64,000 nt of DNA from Anaerostipes hominis (ex Lee et al. 2021) (GCF_002270485.1 NZ_NQOG01000006.1:62001-126000), one strand, 5' to 3'; positions 35,203 to 43,829 are shown, counted from the stretch's first letter. The notes: generated by a model not told the origin, from the sequence alone. A program made the numbers and translations.

Positions 35203-35223
35203 CTACCCGTCCCCCGTAGGGAA
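35203..35223. promoter_or_regulatory. candidate CsoR operator
   Basis: CTACCCGTCCCCCGTAGGGA has the G/C-tract inverted pattern of known CsoR sites and lies 136 bp upstream of copA. This is inference from pattern only. Confidence 0.4.
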
Positions 35224-35399
35224 CACAATCATTATAAACACGCCTTCCTGGTTTTGTACGCTCCATAAAGGAGCATTTTTGATCCAAAAAGCAATTCCTT
35301 TTTTGCAGAAAATCCAATCAGCAGGTTTTCCAATCCAAAGGGCAGAACTGCTCCCAAAACCGTTGACTTTGTGCCTTTTCGTGAATATACTGACGGCAT

Positions 35400-35427
35400 G
35401 AACGATTAAACATTCTTTTAATTGTTC
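35400..35427. promoter_or_regulatory. ArsR/SmtB-type operator before the HMA gene
   Basis: GAACGATTAAA and TTTAATTGTTC form an inverted repeat (10 of 11 matched, 6-bp spacer). It resembles the SmtB/CzrA operator core with TGAAC at each outer edge. It is 47 bp upstream of the HMA protein gene. The ArsR genes at 37958 or 38407 are candidate binders. The stretch 35262-35409 also holds a start-less frame ending TDGMND that I cannot assign. Confidence 0.5.
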
Positions 35428-35474
35428 AGCCATGTCAAACCAACCAAATAACTATAGAAAGGGGATATCATCCT

Positions 35475-35693
35475 ATGAAGAAAACAATCAAATTAATCGA
35501 CCTTGACTGCGGACACTGCGCAGCAAAGATCGAAAGTGCCGTGAAAAAGATTGACGGTGTTACGAATGTATCCGTGAACTTTTTGAACCAGAAGATGGTA
35601 CTGGAGGCACCGGATGACAAGTTCGCCTCCATCCTGACCGAAGCAAAGGCACTGATCAAGAAAATCGAGCCGGATGTAACTGTCAAGGTGTGA
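35475..35693 (+). CDS. HMA-domain metal chaperone
   Basis: A 72-residue single ferredoxin-fold HMA domain (beta-alpha-beta-beta-alpha-beta) with the metal site DCGHCAAKIE. The GMTCxxC of copper chaperones is replaced by DCGHC, a form seen with zinc/cadmium ATPases. It lies upstream of a Zn/Cd-type ATPase that lacks its own HMA domain, so it may be the detached N-terminal domain or chaperone of that pump. AGAAAGGGGA precedes the start, and a terminator follows. Confidence 0.8.
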   Translation: MKKTIKLIDLDCGHCAAKIESAVKKIDGVTNVSVNFLNQKMVLEAPDDKFASILTEAKALIKKIEPDVTVKV

Positions 35694-35704
35694 TGAAAAG
35701 CTGG

Positions 35705-35740
35705 ACACCGGCTGCCGTTTCCTGGTAGCCGGTGTTTTTT
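35705..35740. terminator. intrinsic terminator after the HMA gene
   Basis: ACACCGGCT and AGCCGGTGT pair around 13 nt, followed by a T-run. Confidence 0.75.
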
Positions 35741-35815
35741 ATTTCATAGGAAAGTTCTACGACCTTCCCTATGAAATAAAAACGCTCCGCGGGTTGTGCA
35801 CAGATGCGTAAGGAA
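35736..35815. repeat. terminator-linked intergenic repeat, copy 2
   Basis: ATTTCATAGG and CCTATGAAAT form the same hairpin as in copy 1. It is followed by AATAAAAACGCTCCGCGGG, TTGTGCACAGATG and AAGGAA in matching order. Further short palindromes (TTTGCCTGCGGCAAA, AGTGGGCTTGCCCACT) fill 35816-35925. Confidence 0.55.
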
Positions 35816-35979
35816 ATTATTTGCCTGCGGCAAATTGCATCAGGCACGCAAAGTTGTCAAGCCCCTCAAAGAGTGAGGGAGGGGTTGGGGCGTTGAAGTG
35901 GGCTTGCCCACTTTGTTCCATTAAGACACAGGGAAAGTACAATTACCGCTTTCCCTGCCATGAAAGGAGAATAGAAATT

Positions 35980-37848
35980 ATGACACGAAAACAAAAGCAT
36001 CTGCTTACACGCATCATTGTGGCGGCAGTGCTGTTCTTTGCAGGGAGCTTCTTACAGCTTCCTGAATACGTAGAAATGGGTGTATTCCTTGTCTGCTACG
36101 CTGTTGTTGGATGGGATATTGTATGGAAAGCGATCACAAACATCCTCCACGGGCAGGTATTTGATGAAAACTTTCTGATGACGATAGCCACCGTTGGCGC
36201 ATTAATTTTAGGGGAACATTCCGAAGGTGTTGCCGTTATGCTGTTTTATCAGGTAGGCGAATGGTTCCAGTCTTATGCGGTTTCCAAATCCCGCAAATCC
36301 ATCGCAGGCCTGATGGATATCCGCCCGGACTATGCCAACGTAGAACGGGACGGAAAACTGGTGCAGGTTGATCCAGATGAAGTGCAGATCGGAGATGTCA
36401 TCGTAGTAAAGCCGGGAGAACGCATCCCTTTGGACGGAACAATCCTCAAAGGTTCCTCTGCACTGGATACTTCTGCCCTTACCGGGGAATCCATGCCCCG
36501 TGAAGTAGAGCCGGGAATGGAAGTCATCAGCGGATGTATCAACCAGACTGGTATTTTGACCATCCAGACCACAAAGGAATTTGGAGAGTCTACGGTTGCA
36601 AAAATCCTTGATCTGGTGGAAAACGCAAGCGACAAAAAAGGCCGGACAGAAAACTTTATCACACGCTTTGCCCGATACTACACCCCTGCTGTGGTATTCG
36701 CAGCCCTCGCACTTGCCATCCTGCCACCACTGATCACCGGGCAGTCATTTGGAACCTGGATTTACCGTGCTTTGACCTTCCTGGTTATCTCCTGTCCCTG
36801 TGCGCTCGTCATCTCCATCCCGCTTAGTTTCTTTGGAGGTATCGGCGGTGCGTCCAGGATCGGTGTTCTTGTAAAGGGCAGCAACTATTTGGAATCACTT
36901 GCTCATACGGAAATGGTAGTCTTTGATAAAACAGGTACTCTGACCAAAGGTTCCTTTGCCGTCAGTGAGGTCAATCCAAAAGGTATGAAAGACACACAGC
37001 TTCTGGAACTGGCCGCATATGCGGAGGATTATTCTAATCACCCAATCTCGCTCTCGATCAAGAAAGCCTATGGCAGAAAAATTGACAGCGGCCGCATCAC
37101 AGAGGTTCAGGAAAGCGCAGGCCATGGCGTGCGGGCTGTCATTGACGGTAAAGCAGTTCTGGCCGGAAACGCCAAGCTGATGGTAAAGGAACGTATCCAA
37201 TACACCCCTTCTACTGCTGTCGGCACCGTTGTTTATCTGGCCTGTGACGGAAAATATGCCGGATGTATTGTCATAGAAGATGAGATCAAAGCAGATGCTC
37301 CAGCAGCAATCAAACGTCTGAAATCCGCCGGAATCCACAAAACAGTCATGCTGACCGGAGATGCAGATGCCGTTGGAAAAAAGGTAGCAAACCGTCTTGA
37401 ATTAGATCAGGCATACACTGAACTGCTCCCTGCCGATAAGGTTGACCGTGTAGAAGAACTGCTGAAACAAAAAAGTGAAAAAGGAAAACTTGTCTTTGTC
37501 GGGGACGGCATCAACGATGCTCCCGTACTGGCACGGGCCGATGTAGGTATCGCTATGGGCGGTCTGGGTTCCGATGCAGCCATTGAAGCTGCTGACGTTG
37601 TATTGATGACGGATGAACCATCCAAAATCGCTTCTGTGATGAAGATTGCCAGAAAGACGATCCGTATCGCAAATCAGAACATCGTATTTGCCTTGGGTGT
37701 GAAATTCCTGGTACTCATCTTAGGTGCTTTGGGATACGCCAATATGTGGGCGGCCGTATTTGCCGATGTCGGTGTCTCCGTCATTGCCATCCTAAACGCA
37801 ATCCGTGCCATGCGGGTAAAGCGGCTGGATGTGCCTTCCCAGATCTAA
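35980..37848 (+). CDS. Zn/Cd/Co-type P1B-2 ATPase without HMA domain
   Basis: From the ATG after AAAGGAGAATAG the pump has 622 residues: TGES near 168, the ion-pathway CPC in [13 protein letters not shown] near 272, DKTGT near 316 and GDGIND near 508. CALVISIPLSFFGGIGGASRIGVLVKGSNYLE is the P1B-2 form, pointing to zinc, cadmium or lead export rather than copper. The usual N-terminal metal-binding domain is missing and is probably supplied by the small HMA protein upstream. Two ArsR-family repressors sit directly downstream. Confidence 0.88.
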   Translation: MTRKQKHLLTRIIVAAVLFFAGSFLQLPEYVEMGVFLVCYAVVGWDIVWKAITNILHGQVFDENFLMTIATVGALILGEHSEGVAVMLFYQVGEWFQSYAVSKSRKSIAGLMDIRPDYANVERDGKLVQVDPDEVQIGDVIVVKPGERIPLDGTILKGSSALDTSALTGESMPREVEPGMEVISGCINQTGILTIQTTKEFGESTVAKILDLVENASDKKGRTENFITRFARYYTPAVVFAALALAILPPLITGQSFGTWIYRALTFLVISCPCALVISIPLSFFGGIGGASRIGVLVKGSNYLESLAHTEMVVFDKTGTLTKGSFAVSEVNPKGMKDTQLLELAAYAEDYSNHPISLSIKKAYGRKIDSGRITEVQESAGHGVRAVIDGKAVLAGNAKLMVKERIQYTPSTAVGTVVYLACDGKYAGCIVIEDEIKADAPAAIKRLKSAGIHKTVMLTGDADAVGKKVANRLELDQAYTELLPADKVDRVEELLKQKSEKGKLVFVGDGINDAPVLARADVGIAMGGLGSDAAIEAADVVLMTDEPSKIASVMKIARKTIRIANQNIVFALGVKFLVLILGALGYANMWAAVFADVGVSVIAILNAIRAMRVKRLDVPSQI

Positions 37849-37863
37849 AAAGATTTGAGAACC

Positions 37864-37905
37864 GAAATGCGCCGCACTTCACCTAACATGAAAGCGGCGC
37901 ATTTC
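37864..37905. terminator. bidirectional terminator
   Basis: GAAATGCGCCGC and GCGGCGCATTTC form a 12-bp stem between the convergent ATPase and ArsR genes. Confidence 0.75.
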
Positions 37906-37957
37906 CCTTATTCGTCCTGTAATCATGACATCATGGTATACCCGGAGGGTATTTCCT

Positions 37958-38323
37958 CTATTGATTTGTCGGGCAGGATATTTCAAATAACGCATCAATA
38001 GAACGATGCAATAATTTAGCCTGTTGTGTGTCTGACAAGGAGTAATACACTTCTTTTCCTTCCCTGCGGCTGGATATGATCCCACTTTTTTTCAGTATCC
38101 GCAAATGGTGCGATACTGCGGGAGCACTCATATCCACAGCCGCCGCAATGTTACAGACACATTCTTCACAGTGACAGAGCAGCCACAAAATCCGCAGACG
38201 TGTCGGATCATCAAGCTGCTGAAATAAAAATGCTATATTAGTAAAGCCTTTCACAGAAGGCATCTTGTCTAATACCCGTTCAATATTCTGTCCGTGGTTG
38301 TGAGGTAGATTATAATGTGACAT
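37958..38323 (-). CDS. ArsR/SmtB-family metal sensor
   Basis: From MSHYNLPHNHG behind AAGGAGATC the repressor has 121 residues. The winged helix includes DDPTRLRILWLL, MSAPAVSHHLRILKKSGII and a beta-wing REGKEVYYSL. The cysteines of CHCEECVCNI in the recognition-helix region are a CadC/SmtB alpha-3-type site, with histidines near the N-terminus. It should release DNA on binding Cd, Pb or Zn and so derepress the export genes. It is divergent from a second ArsR gene, sharing an 83-bp promoter region. Confidence 0.85.
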   Translation of the reverse strand: MSHYNLPHNHGQNIERVLDKMPSVKGFTNIAFLFQQLDDPTRLRILWLLCHCEECVCNIAAAVDMSAPAVSHHLRILKKSGIISSRREGKEVYYSLSDTQQAKLLHRSIDALFEISCPTNQ

Positions 38324-38406
38324 CAAAAATGATCTCCTTCCTGGAACTATCATAGCTATTTAAATTTTATCTGTCAAACAGCTTACACATAGATTGGAGA
38401 AATTAC

Positions 38407-38724
38407 ATGAATACAACGGAACATACAACTTTTATGGTTCCAAAACCAGAGGAATTGCAGCAGCTATCTGAACTTTATAAAGCAATGGGTGATTATACCC
38501 GTATGCGGATACTGTGGCGTCTGATGGAGAAAGAATACTGTGTCAGTGATCTGGCAAAGGAAATGCAGGCCACAAAATCAGCCATCTCCCATCAGCTTCG
38601 TGCGCTGCGGATTGTACGCCTGGTCTACTCCCGCAAGGTTGGTAAAAACGTATTTTATTCCTTGCAGGACGAACACATCGGCTGGATACTGGAAGAAACC
38701 TACGCACATATTTCAGAGCGATAA
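38407..38724 (+). CDS. ArsR/SmtB-family metal sensor, second copy
   Basis: A 105-residue repressor with the helix-turn-helix KEMQATKSAISHQLRALR and wing SRKVGKNVFYSL. It has only one cysteine (KEYCVSDLAK), so its metal site differs from the divergent neighbour; an alpha-5 type site with Asp/His near DEHIGWILEET is possible. It may regulate the Zn/Cd ATPase or the HMA protein. The ATG has only a modest ribosome site (TTGGAGAAATTAC). A strong terminator follows. Confidence 0.85.
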   Translation: MNTTEHTTFMVPKPEELQQLSELYKAMGDYTRMRILWRLMEKEYCVSDLAKEMQATKSAISHQLRALRIVRLVYSRKVGKNVFYSLQDEHIGWILEETYAHISER

Positions 38725-38726
38725 AA

Positions 38727-38761
38727 GCACAGCCCCTGTGCTTGTTTTACAGGGGCTGTGC
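38727..38761. terminator. intrinsic terminator
   Basis: GCACAGCCCCTGT and ACAGGGGCTGTGC form a 13-bp stem between convergent genes. Confidence 0.8.
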
Positions 38762-38772
38762 CAAGTATTCAT

Positions 38773-39291
38773 TTACAGATTTTCATAGGAAACCAACTGG
38801 CTCATCGGAATACGCTGTGTATCAAAACGATTCGTATCTGCCGGATCATCATCAGAATAACCAATTACCAGAATGTTGACCGGTTCCAGACTATCCGGAA
38901 GGTTAAATTCCTCGCGCAGTACATCCGGCTTGAAGTAACAAACCCATACGGTTCCAAGACCTAACTCTGTGGCCTGCAGCATCATGTGGTCAGTCAGGAT
39001 GGATGCGTCAATGTCACCACTTTGTTTCTGATCGAATGGACGTACCCATGCCTTGTTATGATCTGCACAAACAATGATCGCCAACGGTGCATTATAGATA
39101 CCAACGGCCTTACTGACCTTCGCCAGACCCTCCTCACTCTGAACAGCAATCAGATGAACCGGCTGAAGGTTAGCGGCTGTCGGAGCCACATGAGCTGCTT
39201 CCAGAATCTGCTCCAACTTTTCCGGCTCCACTTTCTGATTTTTGTAGCTGCGTACAGAATGACGCTGTTTTGCAATATTGATAAAATCCAT
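38773..39291 (-). CDS. nitroreductase-family FMN oxidoreductase
   Basis: 172 residues from MDFINIAKQRHSVRSYK (ribosome site AAAGGGGTAA). The R-x-S-x-R FMN-binding start, the AAHVAPTAANLQPVHLI segment and the later ATELGLGTVWVCYF are typical. The enzyme would reduce quinones, nitro compounds or flavins with NAD(P)H as a homodimer. The divergent HxlR-type regulator next door probably controls it in answer to electrophiles. Confidence 0.88.
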   Translation of the reverse strand: MDFINIAKQRHSVRSYKNQKVEPEKLEQILEAAHVAPTAANLQPVHLIAVQSEEGLAKVSKAVGIYNAPLAIIVCADHNKAWVRPFDQKQSGDIDASILTDHMMLQATELGLGTVWVCYFKPDVLREEFNLPDSLEPVNILVIGYSDDDPADTNRFDTQRIPMSQLVSYENL

Positions 39292-39383
39292 AATAATTAC
39301 CCCTTTCTGTGTATCATGTATTCGGTATGTCAAACCAACCATGAATTTATTGTAGCATGAAATGTAATATCCACAAGAATGCA

Positions 39384-39410
39384 CTTTTTTGATAGGTACT
39401 TTCAAAAAAG
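39384..39410. promoter_or_regulatory. inverted repeat between nitroreductase and HxlR genes
   Basis: CTTTTTTGA and TTCAAAAAAG flank TAGGTACT, and a second GGTAGCACC follows. It lies in the shared promoter region of the divergent pair, as expected for an HxlR-type operator. Confidence 0.4.
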
Positions 39411-39440
39411 GTAGCACCCTTGCAGAAAAGGAGACGCAAC

Positions 39441-39791
39441 ATGAACTGTAAACAAACTCAATTTAACTGCCCGGTTGAAGCCGCACTGTCTTTAATCAGC
39501 GGCAAATACAAACCTTTAATCCTCTGGCACCTGATAGACCAGTCTCTCCACTACATGGAACTGCAGCGGCTCATCCCAAAGGCAACCCCCAAAATGCTCT
39601 CCGGTCAGCTCCATGATTTAGAGAATTGCGGAATGGTTCATCGAGAGGTCATCCCGGAGAAACCACCAAAAACGATCTACTCCCTTACCGAATTTGGTCG
39701 CAGTGTTATTCCGATATTGGACGCTTTATGCCAGTGGGGGAAAGGCTATCTGGATGGACTGGATGTGCAGTCTCCGTGCTGCAAAGGATAA
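39441..39791 (+). CDS. HxlR-family transcription regulator
   Basis: 116 residues after AAAAGGAGACGCAAC. The HxlR winged helix shows CPVEAALSLISGKYKPLILWHL, TPKMLSGQLHDLENCGMV and the wing EKPPKTIYSLTEFG. The conserved N-terminal cysteine (Cys10 in NCPVE) is the redox-sensing residue in YodB/HypR-type members. It probably senses disulfide or quinone stress and controls the divergent nitroreductase. Confidence 0.85.
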   Translation: MNCKQTQFNCPVEAALSLISGKYKPLILWHLIDQSLHYMELQRLIPKATPKMLSGQLHDLENCGMVHREVIPEKPPKTIYSLTEFGRSVIPILDALCQWGKGYLDGLDVQSPCCKG

Positions 39792-39809
39792 AAGAAAGAG
39801 CCGGGTATA

Positions 39810-39999
39810 GCTGATAAACATTGGCTTTTAAATACTTCTTCAATCACTTTTATTCCATAAGTATCAAGTTCCACTTCATCTGAAACTGGCAAATAATGAT
39901 AACTTGTACCTTCATCTCGTACAGCACTAGTTGGGATAATCAGATGTGCATCATCAATAGTTCGATCCAATACCCCACATTCACCACATACAAAAGTTT
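39810..39999 (-). pseudogene. nucleoside phosphorylase fragment
   Basis: The frame reads GVLDRTIDDAHLIIPTSAVRDEGTSYHYLP, in part, then VELDTYGIKVIEEVFKSQ. It matches the middle of uridine/purine nucleoside phosphorylases (AVRDEGTSYHY is the phosphate/ribose region). Both ends are missing. It separates the HxlR and radical SAM genes and is a decayed relic. Confidence 0.65.
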
Positions 40000-40052
40000 T
40001 TTTCTATCTATTATTTCTATATAAAATCAGGCCTTCCATATGTAATGTCCCA

Positions 40053-40934
40053 TCAACCCAATGACCGCAATCCTGCTCGGTACGCTTCCATGTCTTTCTC
40101 ATCCACCGTATCAATCACATGCTGTAGTTCCCCAAGGATTTTTTCACGCTTTTTTGGCAGGTATGCCGTAGTCGGATAAAAATTCGATTTCGAATCCGCA
40201 AACAAATGTATTCTTAACTGCAAAGTGCTGATAAAAATCTGTAGTTCCCGCAGTCTGTCCTTCTCCGTTGACGGAAGGAAAGTTCCTTCCTGATACCTTT
40301 GATATAATTCTGTTTCCGGGAAAAGCGTCAGGGAATCCACAGAAATAAAATAAGGATTTAACTGGCTGAACAGCTTCGCACTGTTTACCGCATTGCGGTA
40401 CTCCCCACCTCTTCCCGACAGTCCTGTCATATACACAAAATAATATTCAATCCCGGCTTCATCCAGCTTCCGGCACTGTTCCAGTATATCCTGAGAAGTG
40501 TAGCCCTTTCTTGCCAGAGTAAGCGTTTCATCATCTCCGCTTTCTGTCCCAATCGTCAGCCCATTGATTCCCATAGCCCGCAGTTTCTTAAGCTGCCAGA
40601 CCTCTTTATTTTTTATATCCCGAATACTGGCAAACATGGCAATCGTCTGACATTTGATCAGATAATCCCGGACTGTCAGCGCCCGGAGTTTCAGATTCTC
40701 ATAACTCATAGCAAATGGATTCGCGCCAGTCAGAAAAACTCTCCTTGCGTTTGGCTGATAATGTTTCAGCTCGGCAAGATCCTCCTCAAATTCCTCCATT
40801 GGAGACATCCGAAATGGTTCATCTTTATACAAACTACAGAAGCTGCAATTACGATAGGTACAGCCTGATGTTGCCTGTAAGATAAACGAGCTTGCCTCGT
40901 AAGGCGGTCTCCATGTGCGCCCTGTAAAATGCAT
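40053..40934 (-). CDS. radical SAM protein, copy 1 of a tandem pair
   Basis: 293 residues. The Fe-S motif is CTYRNCSFC, a C-x4-C-x2-C spacing usual in this subfamily, followed by an acidic stretch, VFLTGANPFAMS and TIGTESGDDETL of the SAM-binding barrel. Members are auto-annotated as coproporphyrinogen-dehydrogenase-like or simply radical SAM; no reaction is proven. It is closely similar to the next gene (both begin MHFTGxxWRPPYEA), so the pair arose by duplication. It shares strand and probably transcript with metK, whose product is its cosubstrate. Confidence 0.85.
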   Translation of the reverse strand: MHFTGRTWRPPYEASSFILQATSGCTYRNCSFCSLYKDEPFRMSPMEEFEEDLAELKHYQPNARRVFLTGANPFAMSYENLKLRALTVRDYLIKCQTIAMFASIRDIKNKEVWQLKKLRAMGINGLTIGTESGDDETLTLARKGYTSQDILEQCRKLDEAGIEYYFVYMTGLSGRGGEYRNAVNSAKLFSQLNPYFISVDSLTLFPETELYQRYQEGTFLPSTEKDRLRELQIFISTLQLRIHLFADSKSNFYPTTAYLPKKREKILGELQHVIDTVDEKDMEAYRAGLRSLG

Positions 40935-41031
40935 AAATGTCCCTCCTTTTTATACAGCTCTGCGATTTGCGCTGCAGAAAATGATTGTCTTTCCAGCACA
41001 GCAAATCGCTTTGCTGACACTTCATCCTGTA

Positions 41032-41916
41032 TTACAGGTGACGAAGATTCTCACGATATTTCCGAAGGTATGCTTCATCCTGACTGCTGATCTGCTGCTC
41101 CAAAAACCGAACCAGCTTCTTCTTGTCCTTTTTCAGATTACCGCGCACCTGAATCAGATTAGAGGCTCCATCTGTAGCAAACTTTGCATCCACTGTCAGA
41201 TTTTCAATAAGTGTCTTTAATTCCTCCAGCTTCTCAAGCTCCGTCTCTTCCTTCCAATTTCCCGCCTGAATTTCTTTGTACAGCTCAGAAGTCGGATAAA
41301 TCGTAAGCATGGACGCATCAATAATCTTCGGATGGAGCTGGTTTATGACTTTTGCAGTCTCCTTTGCACCGATATTCCCTCTGCCGGAACCGGAAATGCC
41401 GGTCAGATAGAAAAAGTTATAGCTGATTCCTGCTTCGTCCATCTTCCTGCACTGTTCGAGAATATCCTTTGCCAGATAACCCTTTTTCATAAAGGTCAGC
41501 GCTTCATCATCACCGGTCTCAATCCCGAAGGTAATCCCATCATATCCAAGGGCACGCAGTTCCTTTAAATCCTCCACCGATTTTCTGGTAACATCCGTAA
41601 TTCTTGAAAAGCAGCCCATACTCTGGCAGGCCGGAAAATATTCATGTACGCTCTTTGCCAGTGTTTTCAGCTTATCTACACTCAATGCAAAGGGATTTGC
41701 TCCCGTAAAGAATACCCTCGGCACCTTATTATAATACCGGCTTGTTTCTTTTAAATCCTCCTCTACTTCTTCCCGCGGCGACATTCTAAACTTAAAGGGC
41801 AAATCCTCATAAAGAGTACAGAATTTGCAGGAGTGATGGGTACATCCTGCCGTTACCTGAATCAAAAGTGAGTAAGCCTCATAAGGCGGTCTCCAAATTG
41901 TTCCTGTAAAATGCAT
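41032..41916 (-). CDS. radical SAM protein, copy 2 of a tandem pair
   Basis: 294 residues with the cluster motif CTHHSCKFC and the same architecture as copy 1 (VFFTGANPFALSVDKL, TFGIETGDDEAL, YLTGISGSGRGN). It starts 3 bp after the metK stop codon, so coupling is very likely. Identity to copy 1 is roughly half by eye. The 97 bp between the copies hold short palindromes (CAGCAAATCGCTTTGCTG) but no promoter I can support. Confidence 0.85.
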   Translation of the reverse strand: MHFTGTIWRPPYEAYSLLIQVTAGCTHHSCKFCTLYEDLPFKFRMSPREEVEEDLKETSRYYNKVPRVFFTGANPFALSVDKLKTLAKSVHEYFPACQSMGCFSRITDVTRKSVEDLKELRALGYDGITFGIETGDDEALTFMKKGYLAKDILEQCRKMDEAGISYNFFYLTGISGSGRGNIGAKETAKVINQLHPKIIDASMLTIYPTSELYKEIQAGNWKEETELEKLEELKTLIENLTVDAKFATDGASNLIQVRGNLKKDKKKLVRFLEQQISSQDEAYLRKYRENLRHL

Positions 41917-41919
41917 AAA

Positions 41920-43125
41920 TCATTTCTCCTTTCCTGCGCTTGTGTTGTTCATCAATTCTTTGTGCAGCACATTAGCTTTATCTGTATGTTCCCACGGAAG
42001 GTCAAGATCATTTCTTCCGAAATGTCCGTAAGCAGCAGTAGCCTTATAGATTGGTTTTCTAAGATCAAGTGCTTCTATGATTGCAGAAGGCCGGAGATCA
42101 AAATATTTTTCAACCAAAGCCAGAATCTGCTCATCCGGCAGCACCCCGGTTCCAAAGGTATCAATAAAAATGGAAACAGGTGTTGCCACTCCGATTGCGT
42201 AGGCAATTTGAATTTCACATCGATGGGCAATCCCCGCCGCCACTATATTCTTTGCAACATAGCGTGCAGCATAGGCAGCACTGCGGTCTACCTTCGTTGG
42301 ATCTTTTCCTGAAAAAGCACCTCCTCCATGACGAGCAAATCCTCCATAGGTGTCTACAATAATCTTACGGCCAGTTAAACCGGTATCACCCTGTGGACCG
42401 CCTATCACAAACCGGCCAGTTGGATTGATATAATAGCGGGTATCCTCATCCAATAACTCTTTCGGAATGACCGGCATGATAACCTTTTTAATCATATCCT
42501 CTTCAATTACCTCATGCGAAATTTCCTGCAGATGTTGTGTAGAAAGAATCACGGTATCAATCCGCACCGGCCTGTCGCCTTTGTATTCCACGGAAACCTG
42601 CGCTTTTCCATCCGGCCCTAAATAAGAAAGACTTCCATTTTTGCGGACTTCTGCTAATCTGTGGGTAATCCGATGTGCAAGATAGACAGGCATTGGCATA
42701 TAGGTGTCTGTTTCATCCGTGGCATATCCAAAAACCATCCCCTGATCTCCGGCCCCAATATCAGCCGTATCAGAAAAACGAGTCTCTAATGCATTGTTTA
42801 CTCCCTGGGCAATGTCCGGGGATTGACTGTGCAGAGCGGAGACTACAGCAATTCCGTCCGCATTGAACCCAAAATCATTTCCGGTATATCCAATACTCCG
42901 GACAGTATCCCGAACAATTTGTTCTACATCAATCTTGTGCAGCGCATGAGCTGATACTTCACCCATTAGAACAACTAACCCAGTAGTGGCTGATATCTCA
43001 CAGGCCACATGAGCCTTCGGTTCTTTCTGTAAAATGGCATCAAGGACTGCATCGGAAATTTGATCGCATACTTTGTCGGGATGTCCTTCCGTTACAGATT
43101 CAGAAGTAAAAAGTGTTTTTCTCAT
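41920..43125 (-). CDS. metK: S-adenosylmethionine synthase
   Basis: 401 residues from [10 protein letters not shown] behind AAAGGAGATGATAAAC. All hallmarks are present: [13 protein letters not shown] (ATP/metal), [41 protein letters not shown] and [19 protein letters not shown]. It makes SAM from methionine and ATP. No SAM riboswitch is seen. Instead the gene is divergent from an HxlR-type regulator and leads an operon with two radical SAM enzymes, so this may be a second, specialised copy. Confidence 0.95.
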   Translation of the reverse strand: MRKTLFTSESVTEGHPDKVCDQISDAVLDAILQKEPKAHVACEISATTGLVVLMGEVSAHALHKIDVEQIVRDTVRSIGYTGNDFGFNADGIAVVSALHSQSPDIAQGVNNALETRFSDTADIGAGDQGMVFGYATDETDTYMPMPVYLAHRITHRLAEVRKNGSLSYLGPDGKAQVSVEYKGDRPVRIDTVILSTQHLQEISHEVIEEDMIKKVIMPVIPKELLDEDTRYYINPTGRFVIGGPQGDTGLTGRKIIVDTYGGFARHGGGAFSGKDPTKVDRSAAYAARYVAKNIVAAGIAHRCEIQIAYAIGVATPVSIFIDTFGTGVLPDEQILALVEKYFDLRPSAIIEALDLRKPIYKATAAYGHFGRNDLDLPWEHTDKANVLHKELMNNTSAGKEK

Positions 43126-43183
43126 GTTTATCATCTCCTTTGCCACAAGAGTACAGGAGCAGACAGATTTATTCAAGTACGCA

Positions 43184-43229
43184 ATTTTTTTAGTAGTAGT
43201 AGTATTTTTTGTACTAATACTAAAAAAAG
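43184..43229. promoter_or_regulatory. inverted repeat between metK and HxlR gene
   Basis: TTTTTTTAGTAGTAG (with further GTA triplets) and TACTAATACTAAAAAAA form an imperfect inverted repeat in the shared promoter region of the divergent pair. It is a candidate HxlR operator. Confidence 0.4.
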
Positions 43230-43301
43230 ATTGTGCTTTAAAATATCCTTCCGTTGTTATATACTCTCTATAAAGGCAAACGTGAAAGGAAGGAATCAGA
43301 C

Positions 43302-43679
43302 ATGACAGGAAATAAATTTCAAACAGAAGAAATGATGACCAGATGTGTTCCCATGAGCTGCATACAGGCTATTCTAGGTGGAAAATGGAAAATCATAATC
43401 TTATGGTATATAGCGTTTTATAAGGTTCAGAGATTTGGCGAGTTAATGCGCCGGCTGGATGGAATTACGCAGTCCTCTTTAACCAAGCAACTTCGGGAAT
43501 TAGAAAGCGATGGTTTTCTGCACCGGAAGATCTATAAAGAGATACCACCAAAGGTAGAGTATTCTTTAACCGAATTAGGGCAGAGTTTTATCCCTATCTT
43601 AAATCAAATGATGATATGGAGCGAGCAACATCTCTGCCCGCCTGATTATGTGAATCCTTATGGGAATAAAAATTTGTAA
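43302..43679 (+). CDS. HxlR-family transcription regulator
   Basis: 125 residues after GAAAGGAAGGAATC. It has the CxxxxC start ([22 protein letters not shown]), the helix-turn-helix [20 protein letters not shown] and the wing [14 protein letters not shown]. The two N-terminal cysteines could act as a redox switch. Its divergent partner is metK with two radical SAM genes, so it probably controls SAM-dependent metabolism in answer to oxidants or electrophiles. Confidence 0.85.
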   Translation: MTGNKFQTEEMMTRCVPMSCIQAILGGKWKIIILWYIAFYKVQRFGELMRRLDGITQSSLTKQLRELESDGFLHRKIYKEIPPKVEYSLTELGQSFIPILNQMMIWSEQHLCPPDYVNPYGNKNL

Positions 43680-43724
43680 TCCGGTACTGCGTCTTATCAC
43701 TTCTTGCCCCAATCTTTTTCGTAT

Positions 43725-43820
43725 ACCTTATCGTGCGAAGCACGTCCACCCGAAGGGTATGAAATACAGTGTGCCCTGCGGGTATACTTCATTTTCCATG
43801 CTTCGTACCCTTTCCCGTAG
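43725..43820. repeat. cluster of short palindromes downstream of the HxlR gene
   Basis: CGTGCGAAGCACG, ACCCGAAGGGT and GTATACCCGCAGGGC (minus strand) lie close together. They resemble in style, not in sequence, the cluster before copA. No gene is found in 43680-43829. Confidence 0.35.
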
Positions 43821-43829
43821 AACAATTAT

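Noticed and set aside
35203-35433. Minus-strand open frame of 76 residues upstream of copA
   Set aside because: It covers the ArsR-type inverted repeat and the CsoR-like site, has an unnatural composition and no ribosome site.
43190-43206. GTA triplet run as a phase-variation tract
   Set aside because: Only about four triplets are present, and they form one arm of an inverted repeat, so an operator explains them better.
43126-43260. Possible SAM riboswitch before metK
   Set aside because: None of the conserved SAM-I or SAM-II/III core sequences is visible; the region is AT-rich with an operator-like inverted repeat instead.
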